DNA of 64,000 bases, from assembly GCF_008369405.1 (NCBI RefSeq), contig NZ_VSJJ01000005.1, forward strand, positions 93,844 through 157,843, in the 5' to 3' direction. The notes under the pieces were generated by a model that searched no databases, had not been told where the DNA came from, and saw only the letters and a list, made by a program, of their open reading frames with translations. Within the stretch, counting starts at the first letter, position 1, and the number at the start of each line of letters is the position of its first letter. Position numbers and translations under genes: made by a program. Below are positions 8,829-17,218 of this stretch, piece by piece. The DNA is from Streptococcus cristatus. Lineage in GTDB: Bacteria > Bacillota > Bacilli > Lactobacillales > Streptococcaceae.

Positions 8829-8857
8829 TTGATTTTTAAGCAGGAAACGTTTACTAT
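8829..8857 (+). promoter_or_regulatory. scrB-scrR promoter with overlapping operator
   Basis: TTGATT (8829-8834) and TACTAT (8852-8857) with a 17-base spacer drive scrB. AGGAAACGTTTACT (8842-8855) lies across spacer and -10; it differs from the cre consensus mainly at its first base, so CcpA or ScrR could bind. Confidence 0.65.
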
Positions 8858-8893
8858 AGTAATAAGAAATAATATGATTTGGAGGACAAAAGA

Positions 8894-10348
8894 TTGGCTT
8901 GGACGACTGAAAAACGCTACAAACGTTATGAAGACTGGACTCAGGAAGAGATGCAGCAGATCAAAGAAAACATGGCTAAATCTCCTTGGCGGGCCAGCTA
9001 TCACGTGGAGCCTCAAACTGGTCTGCTCAATGACCCCAATGGCTTTTCTTACTTTGACGGCAAGTGGGTGGTGTTTTATCAAAACTTTCCTTTCGGAGCA
9101 GCTCACGGTCTCAAGTGCTGGGTTCAGATGGAAAGCGATGACTTAGTCCACTTCACCGAAACTGGTCTTCGAGTGCTGCCAGATACTGCTCTGGACAGCC
9201 ACGGTGCCTACTCTGGCTCTGCCATGCAGTTTGACGACAAGCTCTTTCTCTTCTACACTGGTAATGTTCGTGATGAGAATTGGGTACGCCATCCTTATCA
9301 AATCGGTGCCCTGTTGGATAAATCGGGCAATCTTGAAAAAATTGACAAGGTCTTGATTGAGCAGCCTGCTGAAGCGACCGACCACTTTCGTGATCCGCAG
9401 ATTTTCAACCACAAAGGGCAATTCTATGCCATTGTCGGCGGGCAAAATCTGGATAAGCAAGGCTATGTCAAGCTTTACAAGGCTATCAATAATGACTATA
9501 CCAACTGGGAAGTCGTCGGTGATTTAGACTTTGCTAATGACAAGACGGCCTACATGATGGAGTGTCCTAATCTAGTCTTTATCAAAGACCAACCAGTCCT
9601 GCTCTATTGCCCTCAAGGCTTGTCTAAGGACGTACTGGATTATGGCAACATTTATCCAAATATGTATAAAATAGGTCAATCGTTTGACACAAACAAAGCT
9701 GGTATGACTGATCCTAGCCCTATCCAAAACCTGGACTACGGCTTCGACTGCTACGCCACCCAAGCCTTCAACGCACCTGACGGTCGCGCACTGGCTGTCA
9801 GCTGGCTAGGCTTGCCTGATGTGGAATACCCATCTGATCGCTTCGACCATCAAGGGGCCTTATCCCTCGTCAAGGAATTAACCCTGAAAGACGGTAAGCT
9901 CTACCAATACCCAGTCCCAGCAATCAAGGACTTGCGAGCAGAGGCTCAGCCTTTTACTGCTTTGGCAGAAAGCAAGAACAGCTACGAACTAGAGCTGAAT
10001 CTCGCTGCAGACACCGAACACGAAATCGTCCTCTTTGCAGACAAGGATGGCAAGGGCCTACACATCAACTTTGACCTCAAGGCAGGACAAGTGACTGTTG
10101 ACCGTAGTCAGACGGGCGAGCCATTCGCACTGGACTTCGGAACCAGCCGAAGCTGCAATATTGACAAAGAAGCAACAAGTGCTACTATCTTCATCGATAA
10201 ATCGATTTTTGAAATTTTCATCAATAAAGGAGAAAAAGTATTTTCCGGCCGTGTCTTCCCGAGAGAAGACCAGACAGGCATTGCTATTACCAAGGGCAAT
10301 CCAACCGGTACTTACTATGAATTAGAATATGGTCGCAAAGCTAACTGA
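8894..10348 (+). CDS. scrB: Sucrose-6-phosphate hydrolase, GH32
   Basis: Cytoplasmic invertase that splits sucrose-6-phosphate into glucose-6-phosphate and fructose. A five-bladed beta-propeller domain carries the nucleophile Asp in NDPNG (46-50), the transition-state Asp in FRDP (165-168) and the acid/base Glu in MMECPNL (about 223). A C-terminal beta-sandwich follows from about residue 345. The start is TTG at 8894, eight bases after GGAGG; the longer frame opens at another TTG at 8879 that overlaps that ribosome site and cannot use it. Product 484 aa. Its end overlaps the start of scrR by 20 bases, so the two are translated from one message. Confidence 0.96.
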   Translation: MAWTTEKRYKRYEDWTQEEMQQIKENMAKSPWRASYHVEPQTGLLNDPNGFSYFDGKWVVFYQNFPFGAAHGLKCWVQMESDDLVHFTETGLRVLPDTALDSHGAYSGSAMQFDDKLFLFYTGNVRDENWVRHPYQIGALLDKSGNLEKIDKVLIEQPAEATDHFRDPQIFNHKGQFYAIVGGQNLDKQGYVKLYKAINNDYTNWEVVGDLDFANDKTAYMMECPNLVFIKDQPVLLYCPQGLSKDVLDYGNIYPNMYKIGQSFDTNKAGMTDPSPIQNLDYGFDCYATQAFNAPDGRALAVSWLGLPDVEYPSDRFDHQGALSLVKELTLKDGKLYQYPVPAIKDLRAEAQPFTALAESKNSYELELNLAADTEHEIVLFADKDGKGLHINFDLKAGQVTVDRSQTGEPFALDFGTSRSCNIDKEATSATIFIDKSIFEIFINKGEKVFSGRVFPREDQTGIAITKGNPTGTYYELEYGRKAN

Positions 10349-11294
10349 TGTAGCAAAACTAGCAGGAGTCAGCCCCACAACTGTTTCCCGCGTCATCAAC
10401 AGAAAAGGCTACTTGTCTGACAAAACGATTTCTAAAGTTGAAGCAGCCATGCGGGAATTAGCCTACAAACCCAACAATCTGGCGCGGAGTCTCCAAGGAA
10501 AATCAGCCAAGCTAATTGGACTTATTTTCCCTAATATCAGCAATGTCTTTTACGCAGAATTGATTGGCAAGTTGGAGCATGAGCTCTTTAAACAGGGCTA
10601 TAAAACCATCATCTGTAATAGTGAGCATGACTCTGACAAGGAGCGTGAATACCTTGAGATGCTGGAAGCCAATCAGGTGGACGGCATCATTTCTGGCAGC
10701 CACAATCTAGGCATCGAGGACTACAATCGCGTGACCGCACCAATCATTGCCTTTGACCGCAATCTTTCGCCGGATATCCCTGTTGTCTCCTCAGACAACT
10801 ATGGCGGCGGGGTGCTGGCGGCTCAGACCTTGGTCAAGGCTGGCGCTCAAAACATCATTATGATTACTGGCAATGACAATTCCAACTCGCCGACCGGCCT
10901 GCGCCATGCTGGCTTTGCCTCTGTCCTACCAGACGCTCCTATTATCAATGTGTCTAGCGACTTTTCTCCAGTCCGAAAGGAAATGGAAATCAAGCACATT
11001 TTGACCCACAAGAAGCCAGATGCCATCTTCGCTTCAGATGATTTGACAGCCATTTTAGTCATGAAGGTCGCTCAGGAGCTAGACATCCAGATTCCTGAAG
11101 ATCTAAAAATCATCGGCTACGACGGCACCTACTTTGTGGAGAACTATTATCCTCAACTAGCGACTATTAAACAGCCACTGAAAGAAATTGCCAAACTTCT
11201 GGTCGATTTACTGCTACAAAAAATTGACAAGCAAGAAGTCACAACGACTGGCTACTTCCTGCCAGTGAACCTCTTGCCAGGCAAGAGTGTGTAA
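10329..11294 (+). CDS. scrR: Sucrose operon repressor, LacI family
   Basis: DNA-binding repressor of the scr genes. The N-terminus MVAKLTDVAKLAGVSPTTVS holds the LacI-type helix-turn-helix with the hinge helix around residues 45-58, followed by a periplasmic-binding-like effector domain (SAKLIGLIFPNISNVFYAEL onward) to 321 aa, the usual length. In streptococci ScrR responds to sucrose-6-phosphate or fructose. It overlaps the last 20 bases of scrB, so it is made with the enzyme whose substrate controls it. Its likely targets are the CG-centred sites in the scrA-scrB gap. Confidence 0.93.
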   Translation: MVAKLTDVAKLAGVSPTTVSRVINRKGYLSDKTISKVEAAMRELAYKPNNLARSLQGKSAKLIGLIFPNISNVFYAELIGKLEHELFKQGYKTIICNSEHDSDKEREYLEMLEANQVDGIISGSHNLGIEDYNRVTAPIIAFDRNLSPDIPVVSSDNYGGGVLAAQTLVKAGAQNIIMITGNDNSNSPTGLRHAGFASVLPDAPIINVSSDFSPVRKEMEIKHILTHKKPDAIFASDDLTAILVMKVAQELDIQIPEDLKIIGYDGTYFVENYYPQLATIKQPLKEIAKLLVDLLLQKIDKQEVTTTGYFLPVNLLPGKSV

Positions 11295-11324
11295 TTTTCA
11301 TTCAACCCCTACTAAATAAGAAAA

Positions 11325-11487
11325 TGGAGTTTGGGACAAAAAGATTTCAATTTTTAAAAATCTTAATTATTAAGCCCTTCAAATCTATAATTAAATGCGA
11401 AAAGCGAACAAAGCAGAATTCTGATTACCAGAAAACTAGTTTTGTTCGCTTTTTATATTTGAGGTCGGACTTTTGTCCCAGACTCCT
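11325..11487. repeat. Nested inverted repeat between scrR and the structured repeat
   Basis: GGAGTTTGGGACAAAAAG at 11325-11342 faces ACTTTTGTCCCAGACTCC at 11470-11487 as imperfect inverted arms about 125 bases apart. Between them sits the scrR terminator. The right arm is also the first hairpin arm of structured repeat copy B, so the left arm looks like a spare copy of that end. Confidence 0.6.
11399..11454 (+). terminator. Terminator of scrB-scrR
   Basis: GAAAAGCGAACAAA and TTTTGTTCGCTTTTT form a 13-bp stem with a 27-base loop followed by T residues, 105 bases after the scrR stop. Confidence 0.75.
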
Positions 11488-11636
11488 CAATTGTCTTTGG
11501 ATTGTCGAGCAAGACGCAGTGGTTGAGTGGGCTCTACTAGGCTGATTTTATCAGCTTTTACAGCCCTACTCAACTGTGCGGAGGTGGGACGACGAAATCG
11601 AATTCTAAAGAATTACCGATTTCTGTCCCACTCTCA
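11461..11636 (-). repeat. Structured intergenic repeat, copy B
   Basis: Reverse-orientation copy of the unit of about 178 bp, lying between the convergent ends of scrR and the pullulanase gene. The three inverted repeats are kept. It ends 68 bases from the pullulanase stop codon. Confidence 0.8.
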
Positions 11637-11703
11637 TTTTTATCTATCATGGCTGAGAAATATGGATTGCTACAACTGCTAGAGGAGAGTATTCTCTTCT
11701 ATT

Positions 11704-14700
11704 TTATTGCTTCTTTCTAAAAGCGATCAAGCCAGCAAAGAAGGCAAGAGAAGCACCTAAAAGTGCAAGCAGAGAAGTTTCTGTGCCAGTTTTCGGCAAG
11801 ACTTTTTCTGTCGAAACAGTCTCACTAGGACTTACTTTGTCCTGCTGTGGCTCTGCAGCAAGTGGTTTTTGACTCTCTGACGATGGAGATGTAGATGGAA
11901 CTTGAACAAGCTTATTCGACAAGCTAGGGCTTTGTTCTTTTTGAAGCTCCTTAACACTGCCTTGAGACGGATTTTGCTGGATATCTTTACTTGCATTTTG
12001 AGGTTTTTCTTCTTGAGCTGGACTCGCCTTTTTAATCCGCAAAATTGTAGCTGTCAGCGGAGCTAGAGTCAAGCCATTGCTGTTTCTGGTGACACCTGCT
12101 GGATTTGAAATAGCAGAAACTCCTGCGCTATTGCCATCAGCCACAACCTCTGCACCTGCTAGATGCTTGTAGGTTTCACCAAAGTTGAAGTTTCGCTCCT
12201 TTTTATCCGCATTGACAAAGACTGCATAAATATCTCCATTCGAAGCAACCACTTGGTAGCCAAGGACCAGGTCTTCTTTCTCAACGCCATCCTTGCCAGG
12301 CTGGGTAATGAGGGTTACATTTTGATCCACTTCTGCTTTGGAACTGCGAGTGAAGGCGTCCGTTGATTTCCGCAGACTAATCAAGCCCTTCATATAAGCA
12401 CGGCTCTTGGCATTTTCAGGGAATTTCTCCGCATCAGTCGCCTTGGTCCAGTCAAAATGATTGACCGCGTCGCTTGAATCATAGGAATCATGAATGAAAT
12501 ATGGGTATTCAAACGGCGTGCCGTCCTCATTGGTCAACAAATGCGCTTTATTTGGAACCTTGTCTTCGGAAACAGGATATTTATAGGCAGGATCACGGAA
12601 TTGCTTGGTCCGACCGTATTCTTGTCCAGAGTGGATAAATGGGGTCCCTTGCGAGGTCAGCATCATCAGATTTCCTAGACGCATACGACGATGAATCTCT
12701 TGATTATTGGCAGCGACTGCTGGGTCTTTCTTAATCGACTGGGCAATAATATCAAAGAGGGTCAGATTATCATGAGCTGCGATGTATTGAATCACATCCC
12801 CTGGGCTATCCGCCTCAAAATTGGTTGGTTGTGCCTTGATATTCTTGAAGACATCTTCTACATTGCGTTTACCACCAGTGATAAAGGCTGGCGTTCCCTC
12901 ATTTGGATAACCCGATTTCAAGGTGTTGCGAATGTCATCTGAGAAGACAGCTACTGTGTCTGTTGACTTCATCCAAGTCTGATCAGCAGGCTGGACAGCT
13001 TTATTTTCATCACCTGCATAAGTCTTCCAGCCCTCACCCAGCATAATGAGATTTGGATTGAGCTTTTTAGCTTCTTCAAAGGCTTTTTGGATGGACTCTG
13101 CATCGTGGTCTCCCATCATATCAAAGCGGAAACCATCTACCTTGTACTGCTCTGTCAGATACTTGATCGAATCCACCAAGACCCTTCTGCTCATATAGTG
13201 GGTAGTCCCCAAGCGGCCGCCACCAAAGCTGGATCTCGGTGTGCCATCCGCATCCATAAAGTGGTAGTAATTGGGCTCCAAGTCCTCAAAGATAGAGGTC
13301 TTGGCTGTGTGATTATAGACCACGTCCATGATAACGCCCATGCCATGCTTATGAATTTCGTTAACAAGATTTTTAAATTCCTCAATGCGCTTGGCTGGAT
13401 CTGTCGGTGCACTGGAGTACATACCTGTCAGCGAGAAGTAGTTTTGCGGGTCATAGCCCCAGTTATAGTTGCTGTTGCTGGAAGCGTACTTGTCCATGCG
13501 CTCAGCATTTTTTAGCTCATTGACAAAGTAATAGCTCAGAACTGGCAAGAGCTGAACATGCGTCACTCCCAAGTCTTTCAAATAATCCAATTTCTCAATG
13601 AAAGATGAGAAGGTCCCAAATTGAGATTTTAAATCCTTTGAAATAGCTGGATCTGAAGTGAAATCACGAACATGCGCCTCATAAATCAAGGCATCTTCCC
13701 GCTTCTTGAAGTTTGGAATAGTAGCATAGGTTAAGTCTTTCGGTCCATATTCACTTGGATCTACAAAGGCCGCCTTAGCAATCTTGTAAGCATCCCCCTT
13801 GTCCGCATCTTCACTATTCCAAGCTGCCAAAGACTTAGCATAAGGATCCAGCACAAGGACTTTTTTGCCGCCACGGCTAATTTCATAATGATAGAAATAT
13901 CCACGATAGTCAGAAAGACCTAGCCCGCTCTCAGGCGTCAAGCTGCTAGTCCATGTACCAGACTCACCCTTCTGCATAGCTATGCGCCCAAGGACCTTGT
14001 TCTGATCTTTCTTGTCATAGACCACCAAATCGACTTGGTCCGCACTTGGTGACCAGAAGGTCAGATCCACTTGTTTGCCCGCTTGAGAAACACGCGCGCC
14101 CAAATCACCATCATACTTGTAAAGGCTGTCCTTCAACTGCCAGTTCATGCTAGTTTTAAATTGGTCATTGCCATATTTGATAAGGTAAGGTGACTGAGCT
14201 TGGTTAAAATCACCGATTAACTTTGCGCTTTTATTCTTAGAATCCAGAACCACATCTTTAACAGTGACTTCTCCACCATCTTTGTTGGTAATTTTTAGGT
14301 TTTTCAGAATATCTTCTTTTTTAGCGTTTTCCAAGGTAGAGAAAGTCGCCTCAATCTCTGTCAGGCTAACATGCTGGGCTCCTGTCATGCGGATATCATT
14401 GACAAAGTAAGGGTTGGTATAAACCGTTGGATCCACATCACGCAAGAAAATCTGGCTAGTTTTACCCAAATTTGCGAAATTATAATCCTGTTTTTGAATC
14501 TTCACATCATCTCCTGACTTGCTTTCATCTAAAAGCAGGAAACCAACCATCTTTGCAGCCTCTTTCAGAGGAACATCTACATAGCGACCGTATTTCCCAG
14601 TCTTTTCAAAGTCCACGCCATCAGGCCAATTTTGACCTGGATGTTGCACATCTCCCCAGAGCCAGAGGGATTTCTTATCATACTGACCATCTGTACGATA

Positions 14701-15516
14701 ATAATTGATCCGAAGCATTCCTTCTTTCAAAGGCTCGGATGTATGAGGATTGTAGTCTTTGTCAAACCAAACTTCATTCATCTGAGGGCTCAGTAACTCA
14801 ACTGTCTTGTCTCCCGTAATATTTTGACCTGCCGTATTGTTGATTAAGAGACTAACCTTGCTTCTTTTCTCTGCCATCTTGACATCAAGGTAATAGCCAT
14901 AATCATCTTTTTTAGCTGTCGCAAAACTAGTCGCACCAGTCGGCCAACCTCCCTTTTGACCAGAAGGAGTTTCAACATCATCCCAAGTCCATAAGCCTAA
15001 GCTACCCAGATTCTCGGATGGTAGATTTTTGAAATGGAAACGCATATGGCCATCTGCGATAGCATCCTTTGTCGATGTCTCCGACTGGCTAGTTGACGCT
15101 GGCTTTTCTTTCTCGTCAGAAGCAGCTGTTTCCTTTGCTTCTTTCCCAGCTGCTTCTGGAGTCGCACTAGAGTCTGCCACCTTTGTCGGTTGGGCAGCTT
15201 GACTTACTACTGCTTCAGGCTGGGCGCTTTTCTCGATCTCTCCTTTTTGTTCGCTTTCTTTTTGCGCTGGACTATCCACTTCCTCGGTTTTTGCTTCATC
15301 TGCTGGCTTAGGCAAAGCTTCTGAATTAGCAACTGATACTGCTTCCGTTGCTGGGCTAGTCGTAGCCTTTGTCTCATCCGCTTTTGCTAACTGGGCACCT
15401 CCAAAGAGGAAGCCAGATGCAATCACGACAGATGCTACTCCGACTTTTAAGCGACGAATCCCAAAATAATGACGCTTTTCACTGGTCCTAGACTGTAGAT
15501 GATAGTTTCTTTTCAT
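11704..15516 (-). CDS. Cell-wall-anchored pullulanase (LPXTG)
   Basis: Surface enzyme that cuts alpha-1,6 branches of glycogen, starch or pullulan, as SpuA/PulA do in streptococci. A YSIRK-like signal (YFGIRRLKVGVASVVIASG) directs septal secretion. Residues about 60-150 are an Ala/Glu/Lys-rich linker. Two glucan-binding modules of CBM41 type follow (about 155-265 and 267-375), then a CBM48-like region and a GH13 barrel with YNWGYDP near 686, DVVYNHT near 745, GFRFD with the nucleophile Asp near 798, GEGW with the acid/base Glu near 825, and AHDN near 914. The C-terminus has LPKTG at 1240-1244, a hydrophobic segment and RKKQ for sortase anchoring. The 1270-aa length is typical. It stands alone between repeat copy B and a strong promoter with a cre site. 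The host symbol is usually pulA or spuA; I leave it blank. Confidence 0.95.
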   Translation of the reverse strand: MKRNYHLQSRTSEKRHYFGIRRLKVGVASVVIASGFLFGGAQLAKADETKATTSPATEAVSVANSEALPKPADEAKTEEVDSPAQKESEQKGEIEKSAQPEAVVSQAAQPTKVADSSATPEAAGKEAKETAASDEKEKPASTSQSETSTKDAIADGHMRFHFKNLPSENLGSLGLWTWDDVETPSGQKGGWPTGATSFATAKKDDYGYYLDVKMAEKRSKVSLLINNTAGQNITGDKTVELLSPQMNEVWFDKDYNPHTSEPLKEGMLRINYYRTDGQYDKKSLWLWGDVQHPGQNWPDGVDFEKTGKYGRYVDVPLKEAAKMVGFLLLDESKSGDDVKIQKQDYNFANLGKTSQIFLRDVDPTVYTNPYFVNDIRMTGAQHVSLTEIEATFSTLENAKKEDILKNLKITNKDGGEVTVKDVVLDSKNKSAKLIGDFNQAQSPYLIKYGNDQFKTSMNWQLKDSLYKYDGDLGARVSQAGKQVDLTFWSPSADQVDLVVYDKKDQNKVLGRIAMQKGESGTWTSSLTPESGLGLSDYRGYFYHYEISRGGKKVLVLDPYAKSLAAWNSEDADKGDAYKIAKAAFVDPSEYGPKDLTYATIPNFKKREDALIYEAHVRDFTSDPAISKDLKSQFGTFSSFIEKLDYLKDLGVTHVQLLPVLSYYFVNELKNAERMDKYASSNSNYNWGYDPQNYFSLTGMYSSAPTDPAKRIEEFKNLVNEIHKHGMGVIMDVVYNHTAKTSIFEDLEPNYYHFMDADGTPRSSFGGGRLGTTHYMSRRVLVDSIKYLTEQYKVDGFRFDMMGDHDAESIQKAFEEAKKLNPNLIMLGEGWKTYAGDENKAVQPADQTWMKSTDTVAVFSDDIRNTLKSGYPNEGTPAFITGGKRNVEDVFKNIKAQPTNFEADSPGDVIQYIAAHDNLTLFDIIAQSIKKDPAVAANNQEIHRRMRLGNLMMLTSQGTPFIHSGQEYGRTKQFRDPAYKYPVSEDKVPNKAHLLTNEDGTPFEYPYFIHDSYDSSDAVNHFDWTKATDAEKFPENAKSRAYMKGLISLRKSTDAFTRSSKAEVDQNVTLITQPGKDGVEKEDLVLGYQVVASNGDIYAVFVNADKKERNFNFGETYKHLAGAEVVADGNSAGVSAISNPAGVTRNSNGLTLAPLTATILRIKKASPAQEEKPQNASKDIQQNPSQGSVKELQKEQSPSLSNKLVQVPSTSPSSESQKPLAAEPQQDKVSPSETVSTEKVLPKTGTETSLLALLGASLAFFAGLIAFRKKQ

Positions 15517-15557
15517 AAATAAAAAAACTCCTTTATTTTTTCCTATAGAAAATACGT

Positions 15558-15572
15558 ATGCAAACGTTTTCT
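15558..15572. promoter_or_regulatory. cre site (CcpA operator) at the pullulanase start point
   Basis: ATGCAAACGTTTTCT matches the cre consensus WTGNAANCGNWNNCW at every defined base. It begins about seven bases past the -10 box, so it covers the transcription start. This predicts repression by CcpA when rapidly used sugars are present. Confidence 0.85.
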
Positions 15573-15578
15573 GTACCT

Positions 15579-15607
15579 ATTATACAGATTATCTATCGAA
15601 ATGTAAA
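15579..15607 (-). promoter_or_regulatory. Pullulanase promoter
   Basis: TTTACA (15602-15607) and a consensus TATAAT (15579-15584) with a 17-base spacer on the minus strand. Confidence 0.8.
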
Positions 15608-15651
15608 GGTTTTCATAGATCATTTTTTATTCCAAAGCTTTATGTATGATT

Positions 15652-15915
15652 TCAGATTAGTTTCATACGAAATTCACCAGCTCTCTCTTTGTTGTTTAAG
15701 TTAATGAAACTAAATATTTCTTTAGACTCATCAAAAAAAGCTTTTCTTTCATAAAGCTTTTCTTTTAAAGTTTTTTTAATGTAGTTCAATCCCTGATTAC
15801 TTTTTGGTGTTAGAATCACTACCGCTTTCCTTGGGCTATCACCTGCATTGCAATAGCACTGTCCGTTTTTTAGAAAGATAAGATTTCCCCAAACTTTAAA
15901 GAAAATCGAACTAAT
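15652..15915 (-). pseudogene. Startless reading frame of 87 codons, probable gene remnant
   Basis: The minus strand is open for 87 codons between an in-frame TAG and a TGA, with convincing composition: FKVWGNLIFLKNGQCYCN near the start, KAVVILTPKSNQGLNYIKK in the middle and NNKERAGEFRMKLI at the end. No ATG, GTG or TTG occurs before about codon 33 and no ribosome site is visible. It reads like the 3' half of a lost gene. It begins where the upstream 68-aa frame stops. I do not recognise the family. Confidence 0.45.
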
Positions 15916-16117
15916 CTATACAGAAAAATCTTCTATAAATTCGAGCAATTGTTAAAACAATGATTAAAAATATAGCTATTATAGACAATACTATTTTCCC
16001 AAAACCTACTTCCGAACCGATTATAAAAATGTGAAAGAGAGGTGCTAATCCTACACCTATAGCAATTAGATAACTAGCAAAGTTTATTGAACCAAGACCT
16101 GCAAAAAAATGTTTCAT
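15911..16117 (-). CDS. Small membrane protein, 68 aa, unknown
   Basis: MKHFFAGLGSINFASYLIAI opens a chain with two hydrophobic segments (about 12-33 and 39-60) and a basic tail YRRFF. No strong Shine-Dalgarno sequence precedes the ATG, which weakens the call. It lies 55 bases downstream of another small membrane protein on the same strand in an AT-rich stretch. Function unknown; immunity-type or toxin-type small membrane proteins are possible but not shown. Confidence 0.5.
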   Translation of the reverse strand: MKHFFAGLGSINFASYLIAIGVGLAPLFHIFIIGSEVGFGKIVLSIIAIFLIIVLTIARIYRRFFCID

Positions 16118-16172
16118 TTTAAATACCCAACTTTTTACCTTTCATTTTATTGTGATTCTCTCTAAATCAGTT

Positions 16173-16421
16173 TCATTGTTTACTTCTTACCTTTTCAAAG
16201 AAATTTGATAGTAAATGTGCTCCACTGAGGGCTATTACTATGTCAATTGGTAAGAAATAGTAATCCCATATAAAATGAGACAAAATCAATAATAGAAATA
16301 GAATACAATCAATATAACTATTCTTAAAATGTTCTGCGATTTTATGATATAGAAATGCAATAATAACTGAAATCAAAACAATCGTCATACTTATTCCTCC
16401 TGTAATCTGCAAATAATCCAT
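16173..16421 (-). CDS. Small membrane protein, 82 aa, unknown
   Basis: Starts MDYLQITGGISM with AGGAG five bases before the ATG. Three hydrophobic stretches are visible (about 10-26, 36-52 and 55-73), ending in a charged FFEKVRSKQ tail. A promoter lies about 95 bases upstream. The codons are AT-rich compared with the housekeeping genes around, in keeping with an accessory islet. No family recognised. Confidence 0.6.
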   Translation of the reverse strand: MDYLQITGGISMTIVLISVIIAFLYHKIAEHFKNSYIDCILFLLLILSHFIWDYYFLPIDIVIALSGAHLLSNFFEKVRSKQ

Positions 16422-16515
16422 GTATTCTCCTGCTCTAAGCTCTTTCTCTTCTTGAAATTTTTCAAGTACCTTAAAGCTTTTAACAATACAATCTATTAGA
16501 TACTTCCTGTTTCCT

Positions 16516-16543
16516 ATTATATCAATTATTATTTAGTCCACAA
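16516..16543 (-). promoter_or_regulatory. Promoter of the small membrane protein genes
   Basis: TTGTGG (16538-16543) and TATAAT (16516-16521), 16 bases apart on the minus strand, precede the 82-aa gene. Confidence 0.55.
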
Positions 16544-16828
16544 AGTTTTTATGTAGAAATACTATACAAAAACAGACAGAAACTTTTTCAACATTATCAA
16601 GTTTACTAGCAATTTAAATTTCCCCATATAGCCGTATTCAAATAGTTATTAAATCCAAAGATCCCCCTCAAAAACTCTCTTCTAAAGAATTGCTCTTTAG
16701 GAGATGTTCTATTATCTCTTTCTTTTCTTACTTAGACTGACTAGACCATTCCTCATCTCTAAAAGACCTCGTAAAAATCGTAAGAAACGAAAGCGATTTG
16801 GCCTATAAACAGATATGAAAAGAGCGTT
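16544..16828. other. Intergenic stretch with nothing recognised
   Basis: Part of a 787-base gap between the 82-aa gene and nusB. It is AT-rich and open in no convincing frame on either strand. No terminator or promoter beyond those listed was found here. Confidence 0.6.
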
Positions 16829-17143
16829 CGAGGTCTAGGTTGCTATGAATCTACAGGAAAAGTAGACGACCGAGGCCTAAGTTACCATGAATCTATAGGA
16901 AAAGTAACCAGCCGAGACCTAAGTTACCGTGAATCTATAGGAAAAGTGAACAGCCGAGACCTAGATTGCCATAAATCTATAGGAAAAGTGAGCAGGCGAG
17001 GCCTAGATTACCATGATTCTATAGGAAAAGTGAACAGCCGAGGCCTAGGTTGCCATTATTCTATAGGAAAAGTGATCGACCAAAACCTAGATTCCCATGA
17101 ATCTATAGGAAAAGTGACCAACCGAGGTCTAGATTGCCATAAT
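16829..17143. repeat. Tandem array of 42-bp units, seven full and one partial
   Basis: Units begin at 16829, 16871, 16913, 16955, 16997, 17039, 17081 and 17123, a strict 42-bp period with base changes between units. The most constant part is TCTATAGGAAAAGTG; another is the CGAGGCCTAG segment. Each junction carries an imperfect hairpin, CCTAGATT and AATCTATAGG around GCCATG. One plus-strand frame has no stops through the array, encoding a 14-residue repeat (S-I-G-K-V-N-S-R-G-L-D-C-H-E), but no ATG start or ribosome site precedes it and it runs antisense into nusB. I treat it as noncoding. Confidence 0.85.
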
Positions 17144-17189
17144 AGAAACTTTTTAAGCATTATCAGCAACTGCGACTATCAAAAAACAA

Positions 17190-17218
17190 AAAAACTGAGA
17201 CAGTCGTCTCAGTCTTTT
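17190..17218 (-). terminator. Terminator overlapping the nusB stop codon
   Basis: ACTGAGAC-GACT-GTCTCAGT followed by seven T on the minus strand. The nusB TGA (17209-17211) is part of the stem, so coding and termination signals share bases. Confidence 0.85.

Noticed and set aside
8829..9146. Plus-strand frame of 105 codons starting before scrB
   Set aside because: It overlaps scrB in another frame and contains the scrB promoter and ribosome site.
16829..17143. CRISPR array
   Set aside because: Units are contiguous 42-bp repeats with base changes and no unique spacers, and no cas genes are near.
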